From: an uncultured Pelagibacteraceae bacterium
GTDB taxonomy: Bacteria > Pseudomonadota > Alphaproteobacteria > Pelagibacterales > Pelagibacteraceae
Reading direction: 5' to 3'
Assembly (NCBI GenBank): GCA_902524945.1
Contig: CABZFF010000004.1
Coordinates: forward strand, 1 to 64,000
DNA: 64,000 nt
Shown: positions 16,818 through 26,122 of the stretch, piece after piece
How positions within the stretch are numbered: position 1 is the first letter of the stretch
Layout: every line of letters starts with the position of its first letter
Made by a program: the position numbers and the translations under genes
The notes under the pieces: model-generated
Databases searched by the model: none
The model's input: the letters and a program-made list of their open reading frames with translations, nothing else
What the model was told of the DNA's origin: nothing

Positions 16818-17161
16818 AAAAAATCAGATTAATTATTAATAATAATATTAAAAAAGGAGAGAGAGAAAAGTTTTTTATTAAGAAAGAACTTCAATGTATT
16901 TTAAATCTTTATGCAAGAATGGTCTCTAACGGGTCTTGGAAAGATTACTCCTTTTCCTGTTGCACAAAAGAAATTTCATTTGATGTTTATCAAAGAACTT
17001 CCGAACAACCGGTGTTAAGGATTACAAAAAATTTAAAGCCTAGTTATTTAAATGAAAAATATTTTGTTAAAGATAAAAACGGAAAGGTAATTCAAAAATC
17101 GGAAAGTCTTAATCAGCTGATAGATAAAACAAGTTGGAATAGACTGAAGTTAATAAAATAA
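16814..17161 (+). CDS. DUF2794 family protein
   Basis: This 115-residue soluble protein matches the pattern of the alphaproteobacterial DUF2794 family: FIKKELQCILNLYARMVSNG, then WKDYSF and a conserved FDVYQRTSEQP, PVLRITKNL. No catalytic motif is apparent and no function is established. The ATG overlaps the yciB stop by 4 bp, and the gene converges on the BI-1 gene with no gap at 17161/17162. Confidence 0.75.
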   Translation: MKKIRLIINNNIKKGEREKFFIKKELQCILNLYARMVSNGSWKDYSFSCCTKEISFDVYQRTSEQPVLRITKNLKPSYLNEKYFVKDKNGKVIQKSESLNQLIDKTSWNRLKLIK

Positions 17162-17914
17162 TTATCTTCTCTGACCAAAAAGTCTCAAAAGCATAATAAA
17201 GAGATTTATGAAGTCAAGGTAAAGTGTTAAAGCTCCCATAACAGCTTTCTTGCCCATCAACTCACCGCTATCACTTACCATGTACATATTTTTAATTTTT
17301 TGAGTATCATAAGCTGTAAGGCCTACAAAAACTAAAACACCTATAATTGAAATCACAAAGTACATCATAGAAGATTTCATAAAAATATTTACCAGTGATG
17401 CAATGATTATTCCAAATAGACCCATCATTAAAAATGAACCAAGTTTAGTAAGGTCACGTTTTGTCGTATAACCATAAATACTCATTGCTCCAAAAGTACC
17501 TGCCGTAATAAAGAATACTCTGGTAATACTTGCACCTGTATAAATTAAAAATATTGATGAAAGAGATGCACCCATTAAAGCTGCAAAGACCCAGAAAGTA
17601 GTTTGTGCTTTTGCTGCTGACATTTTTGCTATTCCGAAGCTCATGTAAAAAACAATCGCCAGTGGAGCTAACATTATTACCCATTTTAAACCTGAAGCAT
17701 ATATTGAATTCCCAAAATTAGTTAATCCAATAATTTGGCCCTCCGGTGAAGTAACCACGGCCATTTTGAAAAAAAATAAGGCAACAAATCCTGTTAAAAG
17801 AACTCCTGAAGCCATGTAGTTGTAGACTTTTAGCATGTAAGATCTTAGACCTTGATCTATTATTGCTTCGGATGCTGAAGAACGAACTGTCGATCTTTGT
17901 TTATTAATTTCCAT
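17162..17914 (-). CDS. Bax inhibitor-1 (BI-1/YccA, TMBIM) family membrane protein
   Basis: This 250-residue protein has seven hydrophobic segments and the family signature near the C-terminus, GLTAYDTQKIKNMY, including the Asp implicated in proton/calcium sensing. Bacterial homologues are calcium-leak channels or FtsH-interacting proteins. I chose the ATG at 17912-17914 (MEINKQRSTVRSSAS). An open frame runs 51 codons further upstream but would enter the opposing gene and has no family similarity. Confidence 0.9.
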   Translation of the reverse strand: MEINKQRSTVRSSASEAIIDQGLRSYMLKVYNYMASGVLLTGFVALFFFKMAVVTSPEGQIIGLTNFGNSIYASGLKWVIMLAPLAIVFYMSFGIAKMSAAKAQTTFWVFAALMGASLSSIFLIYTGASITRVFFITAGTFGAMSIYGYTTKRDLTKLGSFLMMGLFGIIIASLVNIFMKSSMMYFVISIIGVLVFVGLTAYDTQKIKNMYMVSDSGELMGKKAVMGALTLYLDFINLFIMLLRLFGQRR

Positions 17915-17949
17915 ATGTGAATATATATGTTTTTTTAAATACTTTTCAA

Positions 17950-17967
17950 TAGGTAAAAATTGACCTA
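17950..17967. promoter_or_regulatory. Operator-like dyad between BI-1 and aldo/keto reductase genes
   Basis: In the 79-bp divergent gap, TAGGT (17950-17954) and ACCTA (17963-17967) form an inverted repeat with partial symmetry between the arms. It is well placed to act on both genes, but the arms are only 5 bp and no regulator is known. Confidence 0.3.
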
Positions 17968-17993
17968 AAAAACTATTAGAATTATTACAATTT

Positions 17994-19031
17994 ATGAAAT
18001 TTAAAAAATTAGGCACTACAGACTTAGACGTCAGTTTAATATGTCTAGGAACTATGACATGGGGCACTCAAAATAATGAAAAAGATGCCTTTGAACAAAT
18101 GGATTATTCTTTGGGAGAAGGTGTTAATTTTTTTGATACAGCTGAGCTTTATTCAGTCCCTCCTAACTCAGACTCCTACGGTAAGACTGAGGTTATGATT
18201 GGAAATTGGTTTGAAAAAAGAAAAAATAGAAAAAAAATAATTTTAGCTTCAAAAGTTGCAGGTCCTGGATGTAGCTGGATAAGGGGTGGAAAAAATAATT
18301 TTGACGAAAAGACAATTGGCAAAGCCATTGATGGCAGTTTAAAGAGACTAAAGACAGATTACATAGATTTATATCAATTGCATTGGCCCGAAAGATCAAC
18401 CAATTACTTTGGATCAAGAGAATATACAGTTGATAGTGATGAGGGTAAATGGAATAGCTTTGAAAGTGTTCTTGAATCGTTAGGTAAATTTATAAAGAGC
18501 GGTAAAATCAGATACATTGGTATCTCTAATGAAACACCTTATGGTCTCTCAAAATACATTGAGCTATCTAAAAGTAAAAAATTACCTAGGATGATGTCAG
18601 TTCAAAACCCTTACAATTTGGTTAATAGGACATATGAAATTGGTATGTCTGAAATTTCAATTAGAGAAAAATGTGGTCTTCTAGTTTATTATCCACTTGC
18701 AACGGGTGCTCTCTCAGGAAAATATAGAAACGGTCAGATGCCAAAAAATTCTAGACAAGCTCTGTTCAAAGGCTGGGAAAGACATCTTAATCCTTTAGCT
18801 TTAAAAGCCTACGAGGAATATTTTAAATTAGCAGAAGAAAATAATATGACAATGGCTCAGTTAGCCCAGGCTTTTGTAAACACTAGACCTTTTGTTACGA
18901 GTAATATAATAGGCGCAACAACAATGGAGCAATTAAAGGAAAATATAGATAGTGTAAATATTGAGCTGTCTGATGAAATTATGAATAAGATTAATATTAT
19001 CCATAATAATAATCCAAATCCATCTCCTTAA
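17994..19031 (+). CDS. Aldo/keto reductase (Tas-like)
   Basis: This 345-residue NADPH-dependent oxidoreductase has a TIM-barrel fold. Catalytic residues of the superfamily are visible: Asp and Tyr in NFFDTAELY, Lys in LASKV and His in LYQLHWPE, followed by IRYIGISNET. The length and the long insert after the His motif resemble E. coli Tas. Substrate unknown. It ends 43 bp before the ialB-like gene and may share a transcript with it. Confidence 0.88.
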   Translation: MKFKKLGTTDLDVSLICLGTMTWGTQNNEKDAFEQMDYSLGEGVNFFDTAELYSVPPNSDSYGKTEVMIGNWFEKRKNRKKIILASKVAGPGCSWIRGGKNNFDEKTIGKAIDGSLKRLKTDYIDLYQLHWPERSTNYFGSREYTVDSDEGKWNSFESVLESLGKFIKSGKIRYIGISNETPYGLSKYIELSKSKKLPRMMSVQNPYNLVNRTYEIGMSEISIREKCGLLVYYPLATGALSGKYRNGQMPKNSRQALFKGWERHLNPLALKAYEEYFKLAEENNMTMAQLAQAFVNTRPFVTSNIIGATTMEQLKENIDSVNIELSDEIMNKINIIHNNNPNPSP

Positions 19032-19074
19032 TTCAAAGCATTGAAATAGATAATTTTTAGTATAAAAACAAAAT

Positions 19075-19575
19075 ATGCTAGCTAAAAAACTTTTTATATG
19101 TTTATTCCTCTTCATTTTTTCTGTAAATGCTTTTGCAGTTACACCAAGATCTGCTGGAAAATATAAAAACTGGGAAAGTTATGTGGCTGAAACAGATAAA
19201 GGTAAAATTTGCTTTGCTCAAACTGTTCCAACTAAAAGTGCGCCAGCGGCAGTAAAAAGAAATAAATCAAAATTATTTGTTACATTTAGACCATCTGAAG
19301 AAATCAAAGATGAGGTAAGTTTAACAAGTGGCCATGATTATAAAACATCAAGTGTAACTGCTAGCTCTGGAAAAAGAAAATACTCTTTTTTTTCTCAAAA
19401 AGATTTTGCTTGGCTGTTAGATGATCAGGAAGAAAAAAAATTCATTCAATTAATGAAAAGGGCAACTGACATAATAGTAAAAGCAAGAACCACTAAAGGA
19501 GCTGAAACCACTGATCACTATTCTATGATGGGATTCACAAAGGCGTACAACACAGCAAAAAAAGCTTGCAGCTAA
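19075..19575 (+). CDS. Invasion-associated locus B (IalB) family periplasmic protein
   Basis: This exported 166-residue protein has a signal peptide cleaved near VNAFA (about residue 21). The family pattern is a GKYKNWESYV start, a central Cys in GKICFAQTVP and a C-terminal AKKACS that would form a disulfide. IalB proteins are widespread in alphaproteobacteria, with no clear molecular function outside Bartonella erythrocyte invasion; in a marine cell a general envelope role is more plausible. The stop codon directly abuts the argG ATG. Confidence 0.75.
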   Translation: MLAKKLFICLFLFIFSVNAFAVTPRSAGKYKNWESYVAETDKGKICFAQTVPTKSAPAAVKRNKSKLFVTFRPSEEIKDEVSLTSGHDYKTSSVTASSGKRKYSFFSQKDFAWLLDDQEEKKFIQLMKRATDIIVKARTTKGAETTDHYSMMGFTKAYNTAKKACS

Positions 19576-20760
19576 ATGAAAAAAATTGTTTTAGCCTACT
19601 CAGGCGGTTTGGATACATCTATTATTTTAAGATGGTTGCAAGAAAATTACAAAGCTGAAGTAATAGCTTACACCTCTGATATTGGACAAATTTTAGATAA
19701 AAAAAAGATTATTAAAAATGCTAAAAGACTAGGCGTTAAAAAAATAATTATTGAAAATTTAAAAAATATTTTTGTGAAAGATTATGTTTTTCCAATGATA
19801 AGAGCTCACGCAGTTTATGAAGGAGTATATTTATTAGGCACATCTATTGCCAGGCCGTTAATTGCAAAAAGACAGGTTGAAGTTGCAAAAAAATTTAAAG
19901 CTTTTGCAGTCTCCCATGGTGCGACTGGAAAAGGCAACGATCAGGTAAGATTTGAGCTGAGTTACTCATATTTTAGTAAAAATAAAATTAAAACAATTGC
20001 GCCATGGAGAGAATGGAAATTACAATCAAGAGCAGATTTAATTAAATATGCAAAAAAAAACAATATTCCAATTCCCAGAGATAAAAAAGGTGCACCGCCA
20101 TTTTCTGTGGATGACAATATTTTTCATACATCAACTGAAGGTAAGGTTTTAGAGAACCCAAAAAACCCAGCTCCTGAATTTATTTATCAGAGAACAGTTT
20201 CACCACAAAAGGCTCCTAACAATCCTACAAAAGTAAAAATTACTTTTAAAAACAGTGACCCAATTGCAGTAAATGGGAAAAAATTAAGTCCTGAAAAGCT
20301 TTTAAGTAAATTGAATATTCTGGCAGGAAAAAATGGAATAGGAAGAGTTGATCTAGTTGAAAATAGATTTATTGGAATTAAATCTAGAGGTGTTTACGAA
20401 ACTCCAGGTGGTACTTTGTTGTATACTGCACATAGAGCTATAGAGTCTGTAACTCTTGATAAAGAAACCGCTCATAAAAAAGAGAGAATAATGCCAGAAT
20501 ATGCTGAGCTGGTATATAACGGTTACTGGTTTTCAAAAAAAAGATTAAAATTACAAAAACTAATTGATAAAAAAAGAAACAAAGTATCTGGTGATATTGT
20601 TTTAAGTTTATGTAAAGGAAACGTAACTATTTTATCAAGAAGGACCAAAAATAAAGCTTATTCAATGAAAAAAGTTTCTTTTGAAGAGAATAAAACCTTT
20701 AATAAAAGAAAAGTTGAAAATTTCATAAAATTTCACTCTAAACAGTTAAATAAAGCCTAA
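19576..20760 (+). CDS. argG: Argininosuccinate synthase
   Basis: This enzyme joins citrulline and aspartate using ATP, the penultimate step of arginine synthesis. The 394-residue sequence has the PP-loop SGGLDTS at 9-15, SHGATGKGNDQVRFE in the substrate site and SVDDNIFHTSTEG. The start ATG follows the preceding stop without any spacer, which suggests translational coupling to the ialB-like gene although the functions seem unrelated. Confidence 0.96.
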   Translation: MKKIVLAYSGGLDTSIILRWLQENYKAEVIAYTSDIGQILDKKKIIKNAKRLGVKKIIIENLKNIFVKDYVFPMIRAHAVYEGVYLLGTSIARPLIAKRQVEVAKKFKAFAVSHGATGKGNDQVRFELSYSYFSKNKIKTIAPWREWKLQSRADLIKYAKKNNIPIPRDKKGAPPFSVDDNIFHTSTEGKVLENPKNPAPEFIYQRTVSPQKAPNNPTKVKITFKNSDPIAVNGKKLSPEKLLSKLNILAGKNGIGRVDLVENRFIGIKSRGVYETPGGTLLYTAHRAIESVTLDKETAHKKERIMPEYAELVYNGYWFSKKRLKLQKLIDKKRNKVSGDIVLSLCKGNVTILSRRTKNKAYSMKKVSFEENKTFNKRKVENFIKFHSKQLNKA

Positions 20761-20782
20761 ATTTTTGATAGATTAATATTAA

Positions 20783-21169
20783 ATGAACAGTTCGATTCGA
20801 AATATTCAGTTAGTTGCAGTTATAGTTGTTCTAATATCAACCATTATTGCTTTCTTTTTAGAAATGAAAGAAATGTACGAAAACAAAGACATTACATTAG
20901 CTGATTTGCTTTTGATGTTTATTTATATCGAAGTAATTGGTTTAGTGAGATCTTATTGGGAAACTCAATCCGTAAGAATAACATATCCTTTAATCATAGC
21001 TATTACAGCACTAGCTCGGTTCATAATATTACAAGATAAAGAGAGTGACCCAGCAAACTTAATTTATATTTCTTTAGCTATTTTAATAGTTGCGATTGCT
21101 ACAGTTATTATAAGATTTAGAAATAGTAGATACTTAAAAATTGAAAAGTCTAGGTCAAGCGAGCTTTAA
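20783..21169 (+). CDS. PsiE-like membrane protein
   Basis: This 128-residue protein has four membrane helices. The stretch DLLLMFIYIEVIGLVRSYW and the following charged loop resemble the phosphate-starvation-inducible PsiE family. No function is known for the family. It converges on folD with a 20-bp overlap at the 3' ends. I see no Pho-box-like repeat upstream in the 22-bp gap. Confidence 0.7.
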   Translation: MNSSIRNIQLVAVIVVLISTIIAFFLEMKEMYENKDITLADLLLMFIYIEVIGLVRSYWETQSVRITYPLIIAITALARFIILQDKESDPANLIYISLAILIVAIATVIIRFRNSRYLKIEKSRSSEL

Positions 21170-21992
21170 AACACGTTAAAGTATTCTTTAATAAACATGC
21201 AATTGTCATTGGTCCTACGCCTCCCGGAACTGGAGTTATTGCTTTAACATTATCTTTTAATTCATCAAAATTAACATCTCCTACTATTTTTTCTCCTACT
21301 TTATTTATGCCAACATCTATAACAATTGCATTTTTTTTTACCCAATCTTTTTTGATTAAATTTGGAACTCCGACAGCTGCTACTAAAATATCTGCTTTGA
21401 GGCACTCATTTTGTAAATCATTTGTTTTTGAGTGAGCTATAGTTACTGTACAATTTTCCTTTAATAATAATTGAGCCATAGGTTTACCATTTAAATTAGA
21501 TCTTCCTATTATAACAGCATGTTTGCCTGCTAAATTTGATTCTATTTTTTTTATCAATAAAAGACATCCTAAAGGTGTACAAGGAGCGATTGAGTCATAA
21601 CCTGATGAAAGATTACCAACATTTATTGGATTAAAACCGTCTACGTCTTTGGATGGATTAATTGCATTAATAATTTTCTCCTTGCTTATCTGGCTGGGCA
21701 AAGGAAGCTGAACTAAGATACCAGAAATTTCATCGTTGTTATTCAATTCTTCAATTTTTTCTAAAATATCTTTTTCACTCACATTTATTGGATATCTAAT
21801 TATTTCGGAGTTAATGCCAACTTCTCTAGCACTTTTTTCTTTATTCTTTACGTATATTAAACTAGGCGCAAAATCTCCGACCAAGATAACTGTAAGACTG
21901 GGTGTTTTACCGCTCTTTTTCTTTAAATCTGAAATTTCTTTTTTAATTTCATTTCTAATAATCTCTGCTTGTTTTTTTCCATCAATAATCAT
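21150..21992 (-). CDS. folD: Bifunctional methylene-THF dehydrogenase / methenyl-THF cyclohydrolase
   Basis: FolD supplies 10-formyl-THF and NADPH in one-carbon metabolism. The 280-residue protein shows the substrate site YVKNKEKSA with the catalytic Lys, GILVQLPLP, KDVDGFNPIN, the Rossmann region IIGRSNLNGKP and the closing PVPGGVGPMT. It is translationally linked to yggT, with a 4-bp overlap at its start. Confidence 0.96.
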   Translation of the reverse strand: MIIDGKKQAEIIRNEIKKEISDLKKKSGKTPSLTVILVGDFAPSLIYVKNKEKSAREVGINSEIIRYPINVSEKDILEKIEELNNNDEISGILVQLPLPSQISKEKIINAINPSKDVDGFNPINVGNLSSGYDSIAPCTPLGCLLLIKKIESNLAGKHAVIIGRSNLNGKPMAQLLLKENCTVTIAHSKTNDLQNECLKADILVAAVGVPNLIKKDWVKKNAIVIDVGINKVGEKIVGDVNFDELKDNVKAITPVPGGVGPMTIACLLKNTLTCFKARLT

Positions 21993-22285
21993 CTTAAAAA
22001 TAATCCTGGTGCAAACATTTCAAAGACTAAATTCCTAAAAAACATCAATCCTAAGATCAGTATCACTGGAGAGATATCTATAGACCCTAAGTTGGGTAAA
22101 AATCTTCTGATAAAATTTAAAGGTGGAGCTGTAAGTTTGTAAGAAACATCTAAAACAGAATATACAAACCTATTACTTGTATTTAAAACATTAAAAGCAA
22201 CCAGCCAACTAAATATTACGTGAATAACTAATATCCAAATGTAAAGGCTAACTATATTATCGAATAGAATTAATATCGACTTCAT
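21989..22285 (-). CDS. YggT family membrane protein
   Basis: This 98-residue protein has two hydrophobic segments and the YggT motif region PLNFIRRFLPNLGSIDISPVI. The family is implicated in osmotic tolerance or membrane protein assembly and often neighbours cell-division genes. It sits between the MscS-type channel (1-bp overlap) and folD (4-bp overlap), so it is part of the same leftward operon. Confidence 0.85.
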   Translation of the reverse strand: MKSILILFDNIVSLYIWILVIHVIFSWLVAFNVLNTSNRFVYSVLDVSYKLTAPPLNFIRRFLPNLGSIDISPVILILGLMFFRNLVFEMFAPGLFLR

Positions 22286-23376
22286 TAATTTTTCTCCACA
22301 TAAACTGATGTACTTGGAAAAGCAAAAGACGCATTATTTTTTTCTACTATATTTTTTATTTCAATGGCTAAAAGATCTTTTACCTTCATCCACTCTAAAT
22401 ATTTTGTGGTTTTAGTAAAACATATTAGTTTAATATCTATTGAACTTGCGGCAAATTGATCGATTTTCACTGATAGCATTGTATTTTCTGATTTTGAAAA
22501 TAATTCACTATTTTTTATAAAATTTTCTATCTGTTGTTTGATATCAATTAATTGTTTGCTTGTTGTTCTATACTCTAGGCCTATAATCCAATTAATCCTC
22601 CTATTGGTAATTAAAGAATTGTTTATTACTGCTTTTTCTGCAAACTGAAAATTAGGGATTGTTGCAAGAGATTTGTCAAATCTTCTAACAACTGTAGATC
22701 TAAAACCTATTGACTCAACTGTGCCTTCAATAACATCTTCAACATATATCCAATCTCCAACTTTAAATCTTTTCTCGACTAAAACTAATATTCCTGAAAT
22801 TAAATTTTTAAATAAATCTTGCGCTCCGAGTGCAACGGCAACACCAAATAATCCTAGTCCGGCTATAATTGGTCCAATTTTAATTCCCCAAAGTTCTAAG
22901 ACAGCCGCTAATCCTAGAATTACTATTAAGACCTTTAGAGCTTTGATAATCCAATTAACTAAATCCCTTGAGAGTAAATCACTGACTGATTTTACAACAG
23001 TTGAAAGGGGTCCAATGATTTGGTGAAAGGTCCAGAATATAAGAATTGTAATTAAAGAGCGATTAATAGTTTCTAAAAAATCTGCAGCTTGAGATTCAAT
23101 AGTTAGATAACTAGTAGCTACAAAAAAACCTAATACAATCGGAAAAAACTTAGCTGGCCCTTCCATAGACTTTACAAGGGTATTATCAAAGTTATTTGAG
23201 GTTTTTGATACGTAATTCTCCAATCTTTTAATTACAAATTTTGAAAAAATTCCTCTTAAAAAAAGAAAAAATAAAAAAATTATTAAAGCAATAATAATTT
23301 CGGAAATATTAACTCCTGAAATACCTTTATTCCAAACATCTAAAAATAATATCTTAAAATTTTGCAATACTTCCAT
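22285..23376 (-). CDS. Small-conductance mechanosensitive channel (MscS family)
   Basis: This 363-residue inner membrane protein has three to four predicted helices before the conserved pore-lining helix (GLGLFGVAVALGAQDLFKNL), followed by the beta domain FKVGDWIYVEDVIEGTVESI and a cytoplasmic C-terminal domain. The family opens on membrane tension to release solutes during hypo-osmotic shock. It abuts hemD, whose stop is 1 bp upstream of its start. Confidence 0.92.
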   Translation of the reverse strand: MEVLQNFKILFLDVWNKGISGVNISEIIIALIIFLFFLFLRGIFSKFVIKRLENYVSKTSNNFDNTLVKSMEGPAKFFPIVLGFFVATSYLTIESQAADFLETINRSLITILIFWTFHQIIGPLSTVVKSVSDLLSRDLVNWIIKALKVLIVILGLAAVLELWGIKIGPIIAGLGLFGVAVALGAQDLFKNLISGILVLVEKRFKVGDWIYVEDVIEGTVESIGFRSTVVRRFDKSLATIPNFQFAEKAVINNSLITNRRINWIIGLEYRTTSKQLIDIKQQIENFIKNSELFSKSENTMLSVKIDQFAASSIDIKLICFTKTTKYLEWMKVKDLLAIEIKNIVEKNNASFAFPSTSVYVEKN

Positions 23377-24075
23377 CTAATTACCAATTTTTATAAGTTC
23401 ATCTCCAGCTTCGAAGGTTTCTAAATTTTTCCATCCAGCTTCTTTGAAAACATTTATAACTTTTTCACTTATACACATAACTCTTGAGCCTGTCATCAGT
23501 CCATTGAGTGAATACTTTTTTGCTAAATCAATAAAGCTTTCTGCACTCCTTTTTGAGTAAACAAAAATTATGTCAGGAGAATGATCGTTGATTAAATTAT
23601 TAGTATTTTCATTTAATTCTTTAATTTTTTCTGAAGTATAATTGATAATTTTATCTATTTGAAAACCTTCCTTTTGTAGCTCTAAATCCAAGTCTGATGT
23701 AATATTATCTCCGCATATATACGCCAAGACTTTTTTTTTATCTAAGTCACCTGAATTAACAATAATATTCTTTAAGGCATTTATCGTCCCTCCAGCTGAA
23801 ATAGTATTATTATAACCTTGCTGCCTTACAATCTTTTCTGTAATTGCTCCAACGCAGAAACAAAGTTTATTTCTATCTGGTTTTAATAGTTTTAGACTCC
23901 TTATTGCATTAGCACTTGTAAATATAAATGCGTTGTATTTCTCGGAGTCAATAGGATCAAGTTCCGCTTTAGAGATCTTTAAAGTAGGTACATGAATAAT
24001 TTTATGGCCTAAAGAAAGTAATTTGCCCATTAAATCTTCAGAGTCAATTAAGGGTCTTGTTATTATAATATTCAT
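23377..24075 (-). CDS. hemD: Uroporphyrinogen-III synthase
   Basis: HemD cyclises hydroxymethylbilane with inversion of ring D. Sequence conservation in this family is low. Supporting features are the start IIITRPLIDSEDL, NAFIFTSANAIRSL, the central AYICGDNITSDL and length (232). The strongest evidence is the 4-bp overlap with hemC, giving the two consecutive steps in one transcript. Confidence 0.88.
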   Translation of the reverse strand: MNIIITRPLIDSEDLMGKLLSLGHKIIHVPTLKISKAELDPIDSEKYNAFIFTSANAIRSLKLLKPDRNKLCFCVGAITEKIVRQQGYNNTISAGGTINALKNIIVNSGDLDKKKVLAYICGDNITSDLDLELQKEGFQIDKIINYTSEKIKELNENTNNLINDHSPDIIFVYSKRSAESFIDLAKKYSLNGLMTGSRVMCISEKVINVFKEAGWKNLETFEAGDELIKIGN

Positions 24076-24989
24076 TTTTTTTTAAATTTTTCTCCAGCTA
24101 GATTTAATAATTTTTCTCCAACACTTTTTCCAATAAAAGAAGCGTCAACCTCTCTGCCTGTAAGTTCATATTCAAAACTCTCTTCACCGCTATCTGAAAA
24201 AAGCTGAGCTTTAAGTCTTAAATTATGGTTTTCAATTTCGGCTAACCCACCTATTGCAGTATCGCAATCACCTCCAATGGTTTGAAGCATCTTTCTTTCA
24301 GCGATTGCGCAAAGACTTGTTGTTTTATTGTTAATTCTCTTTATTAAATTTTTAATTTTATCTTCTTTTCTACATTGTACAGCAATTATTCCTTGTCCCA
24401 CTGCTGGTAAAATATGTTCACAATTAAAAGTGAAGCTAATTTTTTTATCGAGTTTAAGTGATTTAACTCCAGCAGCTGCAAGAATAATACCGTCTAAATT
24501 GTTTTCGTTAATTTTATTAATTCTAGTATCAATATTTCCCCGAATATTGATTACAGAAATATTATTATTTATTTTTTTTAATTGAAGTTCTCTCCTTTTT
24601 GAACTTGAGCCAATTTTTACGCCATTTCTTAAATCAGAAATATTTTTAATTTTTTCACTAATTATTACATCTCGGTAATCGTTTCTTTTTAAATATGCTC
24701 CTATCAAAAGACCCTCGTTCTCGTTTGCTTCCATATCTTTTAGAGAATGTACAGCAATATCTATTTCTTTCTTTAATAAACTTTCTTCAATTTCTTTACA
24801 AAATAAATTTTTTCCACCTATTTCTGAGATGTTCTTATTTAAATTTAAATCACCTGATGTTTTTATGGCTTTAAGAGTGATATTTTCCTCTTTAAGTTCT
24901 TTATTATTTTTTACTAATAGCTCCTTAACTTTTGCCACATATGCTAATGAAAGTTTACTGCCTCGAGCTCCAATTGTAATTTTTGTCAT
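24072..24989 (-). CDS. hemC: Hydroxymethylbilane synthase (porphobilinogen deaminase)
   Basis: HemC polymerises four porphobilinogens on a dipyrromethane cofactor. Catalytic Asp85 is in VHSLKDM, and the cofactor-attaching Cys242 is in GGDCDTAIGG. That loop differs from the common GGCxxP form but keeps the Cys. The N-terminus ITIGARGSKLSLAY is typical. Length 305. It is divergent from tsaD across a 56-bp gap, a common alphaproteobacterial arrangement. Confidence 0.95.
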   Translation of the reverse strand: MTKITIGARGSKLSLAYVAKVKELLVKNNKELKEENITLKAIKTSGDLNLNKNISEIGGKNLFCKEIEESLLKKEIDIAVHSLKDMEANENEGLLIGAYLKRNDYRDVIISEKIKNISDLRNGVKIGSSSKRRELQLKKINNNISVINIRGNIDTRINKINENNLDGIILAAAGVKSLKLDKKISFTFNCEHILPAVGQGIIAVQCRKEDKIKNLIKRINNKTTSLCAIAERKMLQTIGGDCDTAIGGLAEIENHNLRLKAQLFSDSGEESFEYELTGREVDASFIGKSVGEKLLNLAGEKFKKK

Positions 24990-25045
24990 TAATTGATTAT
25001 ATATTTGATAGTATCATTTTATACTATTTTAATTTTTTTAAAGAG

Positions 25046-26122
25046 ATGACAAAAAAGATAACATTTTTAGGAATTGAAACTAGCTGCGATGAAACAGCAG
25101 CAGCTATTATTAGGGAAAATGATAAAGACACTGCTGATGTTTTATCGAATATTGTTTCAAGTCAAATTTCTGAGCATAGAAAATTTGGAGGAGTAGTGCC
25201 TGAACTAGCCGCTAGGGCACATTTAGAAAATATTGAATATGTAATCAAAGCCGCTCTAAAGGAAAGTAAAATTTCTTTAAATAAAATAGATGGGATTGCA
25301 GCTACTGCAGGCCCAGGTTTAATTGTATGTTTGACAGTGGGACTAAACATAGGTAAATCAATCGCTGCATTTTCAAAAAAACCATTCGTTGCAGTTAATC
25401 ATTTAGAAGGTCATGCTCTTAGTCCAGGTTTAGAATATAATATTCAATTCCCTTATTTACTTTTATTAATTTCTGGAGGTCATTCTCAATTTTTAATTGT
25501 GAAAGACATAAATAGATACGAACAATTAGGTACCACGATAGATGATGCGTTAGGTGAAGCTTTTGATAAAACTGCAAAAATGCTTGATCTAGGTTATCCA
25601 GGTGGGCCAAGCGTTGAAAAGGCTTCAAAACTAGGAGATAAAAATTTTTTTAAACTTCCTGAACCAATAATAAATAAAGCAGGATGTAATCTATCATTTG
25701 CTGGACTTAAAACTGCAGTTTTAAGAGAATCGAAAAAAATAAATGGAAACAATGAATTAAAATTTAATCTTGCAGCATCTTTTCAAAATACAATAAACAA
25801 AATTCTTTATAAAAAGACAAGTATTGCAATTGAAATGTTTAAAAAAAAAATTAATACATCAGATATTAATTTAGTAGTAGCTGGTGGTGTGGCTGCTAAT
25901 ATTTCGATAAGAGAAAATTTAAAAAAACTTTCAAAAGAAAAAGGATTTAAAATTGTTTATCCCGATATAAAATTTTGTGGTGATAATGCTGCTATGATTG
26001 CTTGGGCTGGTATTCAAAGATTTAAAAAAAATTTATCAAATAAAATAGATATTGAAGCAAAATCAAGATGGCCTTTGGATAAAGACGCTCCCTTCATGAA
26101 AGGGCCAGGTTTAAAGTTATAA
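25046..26122 (+). CDS. tsaD: tRNA N6-adenosine threonylcarbamoyltransferase TsaD
   Basis: TsaD transfers threonylcarbamoyl to A37 of ANN-decoding tRNAs, with TsaB/TsaE. Motifs: GIETSCDETAAAI at the N-terminus and the metal-binding HLEGH within AVNHLEGHALSP. I start at the ATG 25046 (MTKKITFLG), giving 358 residues. An in-frame ATG 63 bp upstream would overlap the hemC start and add a hydrophobic stretch foreign to the family. The stop overlaps the next start by 1 bp. Confidence 0.95.
   Translation: MTKKITFLGIETSCDETAAAIIRENDKDTADVLSNIVSSQISEHRKFGGVVPELAARAHLENIEYVIKAALKESKISLNKIDGIAATAGPGLIVCLTVGLNIGKSIAAFSKKPFVAVNHLEGHALSPGLEYNIQFPYLLLLISGGHSQFLIVKDINRYEQLGTTIDDALGEAFDKTAKMLDLGYPGGPSVEKASKLGDKNFFKLPEPIINKAGCNLSFAGLKTAVLRESKKINGNNELKFNLAASFQNTINKILYKKTSIAIEMFKKKINTSDINLVVAGGVAANISIRENLKKLSKEKGFKIVYPDIKFCGDNAAMIAWAGIQRFKKNLSNKIDIEAKSRWPLDKDAPFMKGPGLKL

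Noticed and set aside
17915..18067. Upstream 51-codon extension of the BI-1 gene
   Set aside because: It would run into the opposing aldo/keto reductase coding region, has no family similarity, and MEINKQRST at 17914 is a natural start.
24983..25045. Longer N-terminus for TsaD starting at 24983
   Set aside because: It overlaps the hemC start and adds hydrophobic residues not found in TsaD; ATG 25046 is followed directly by the conserved start of the protein.
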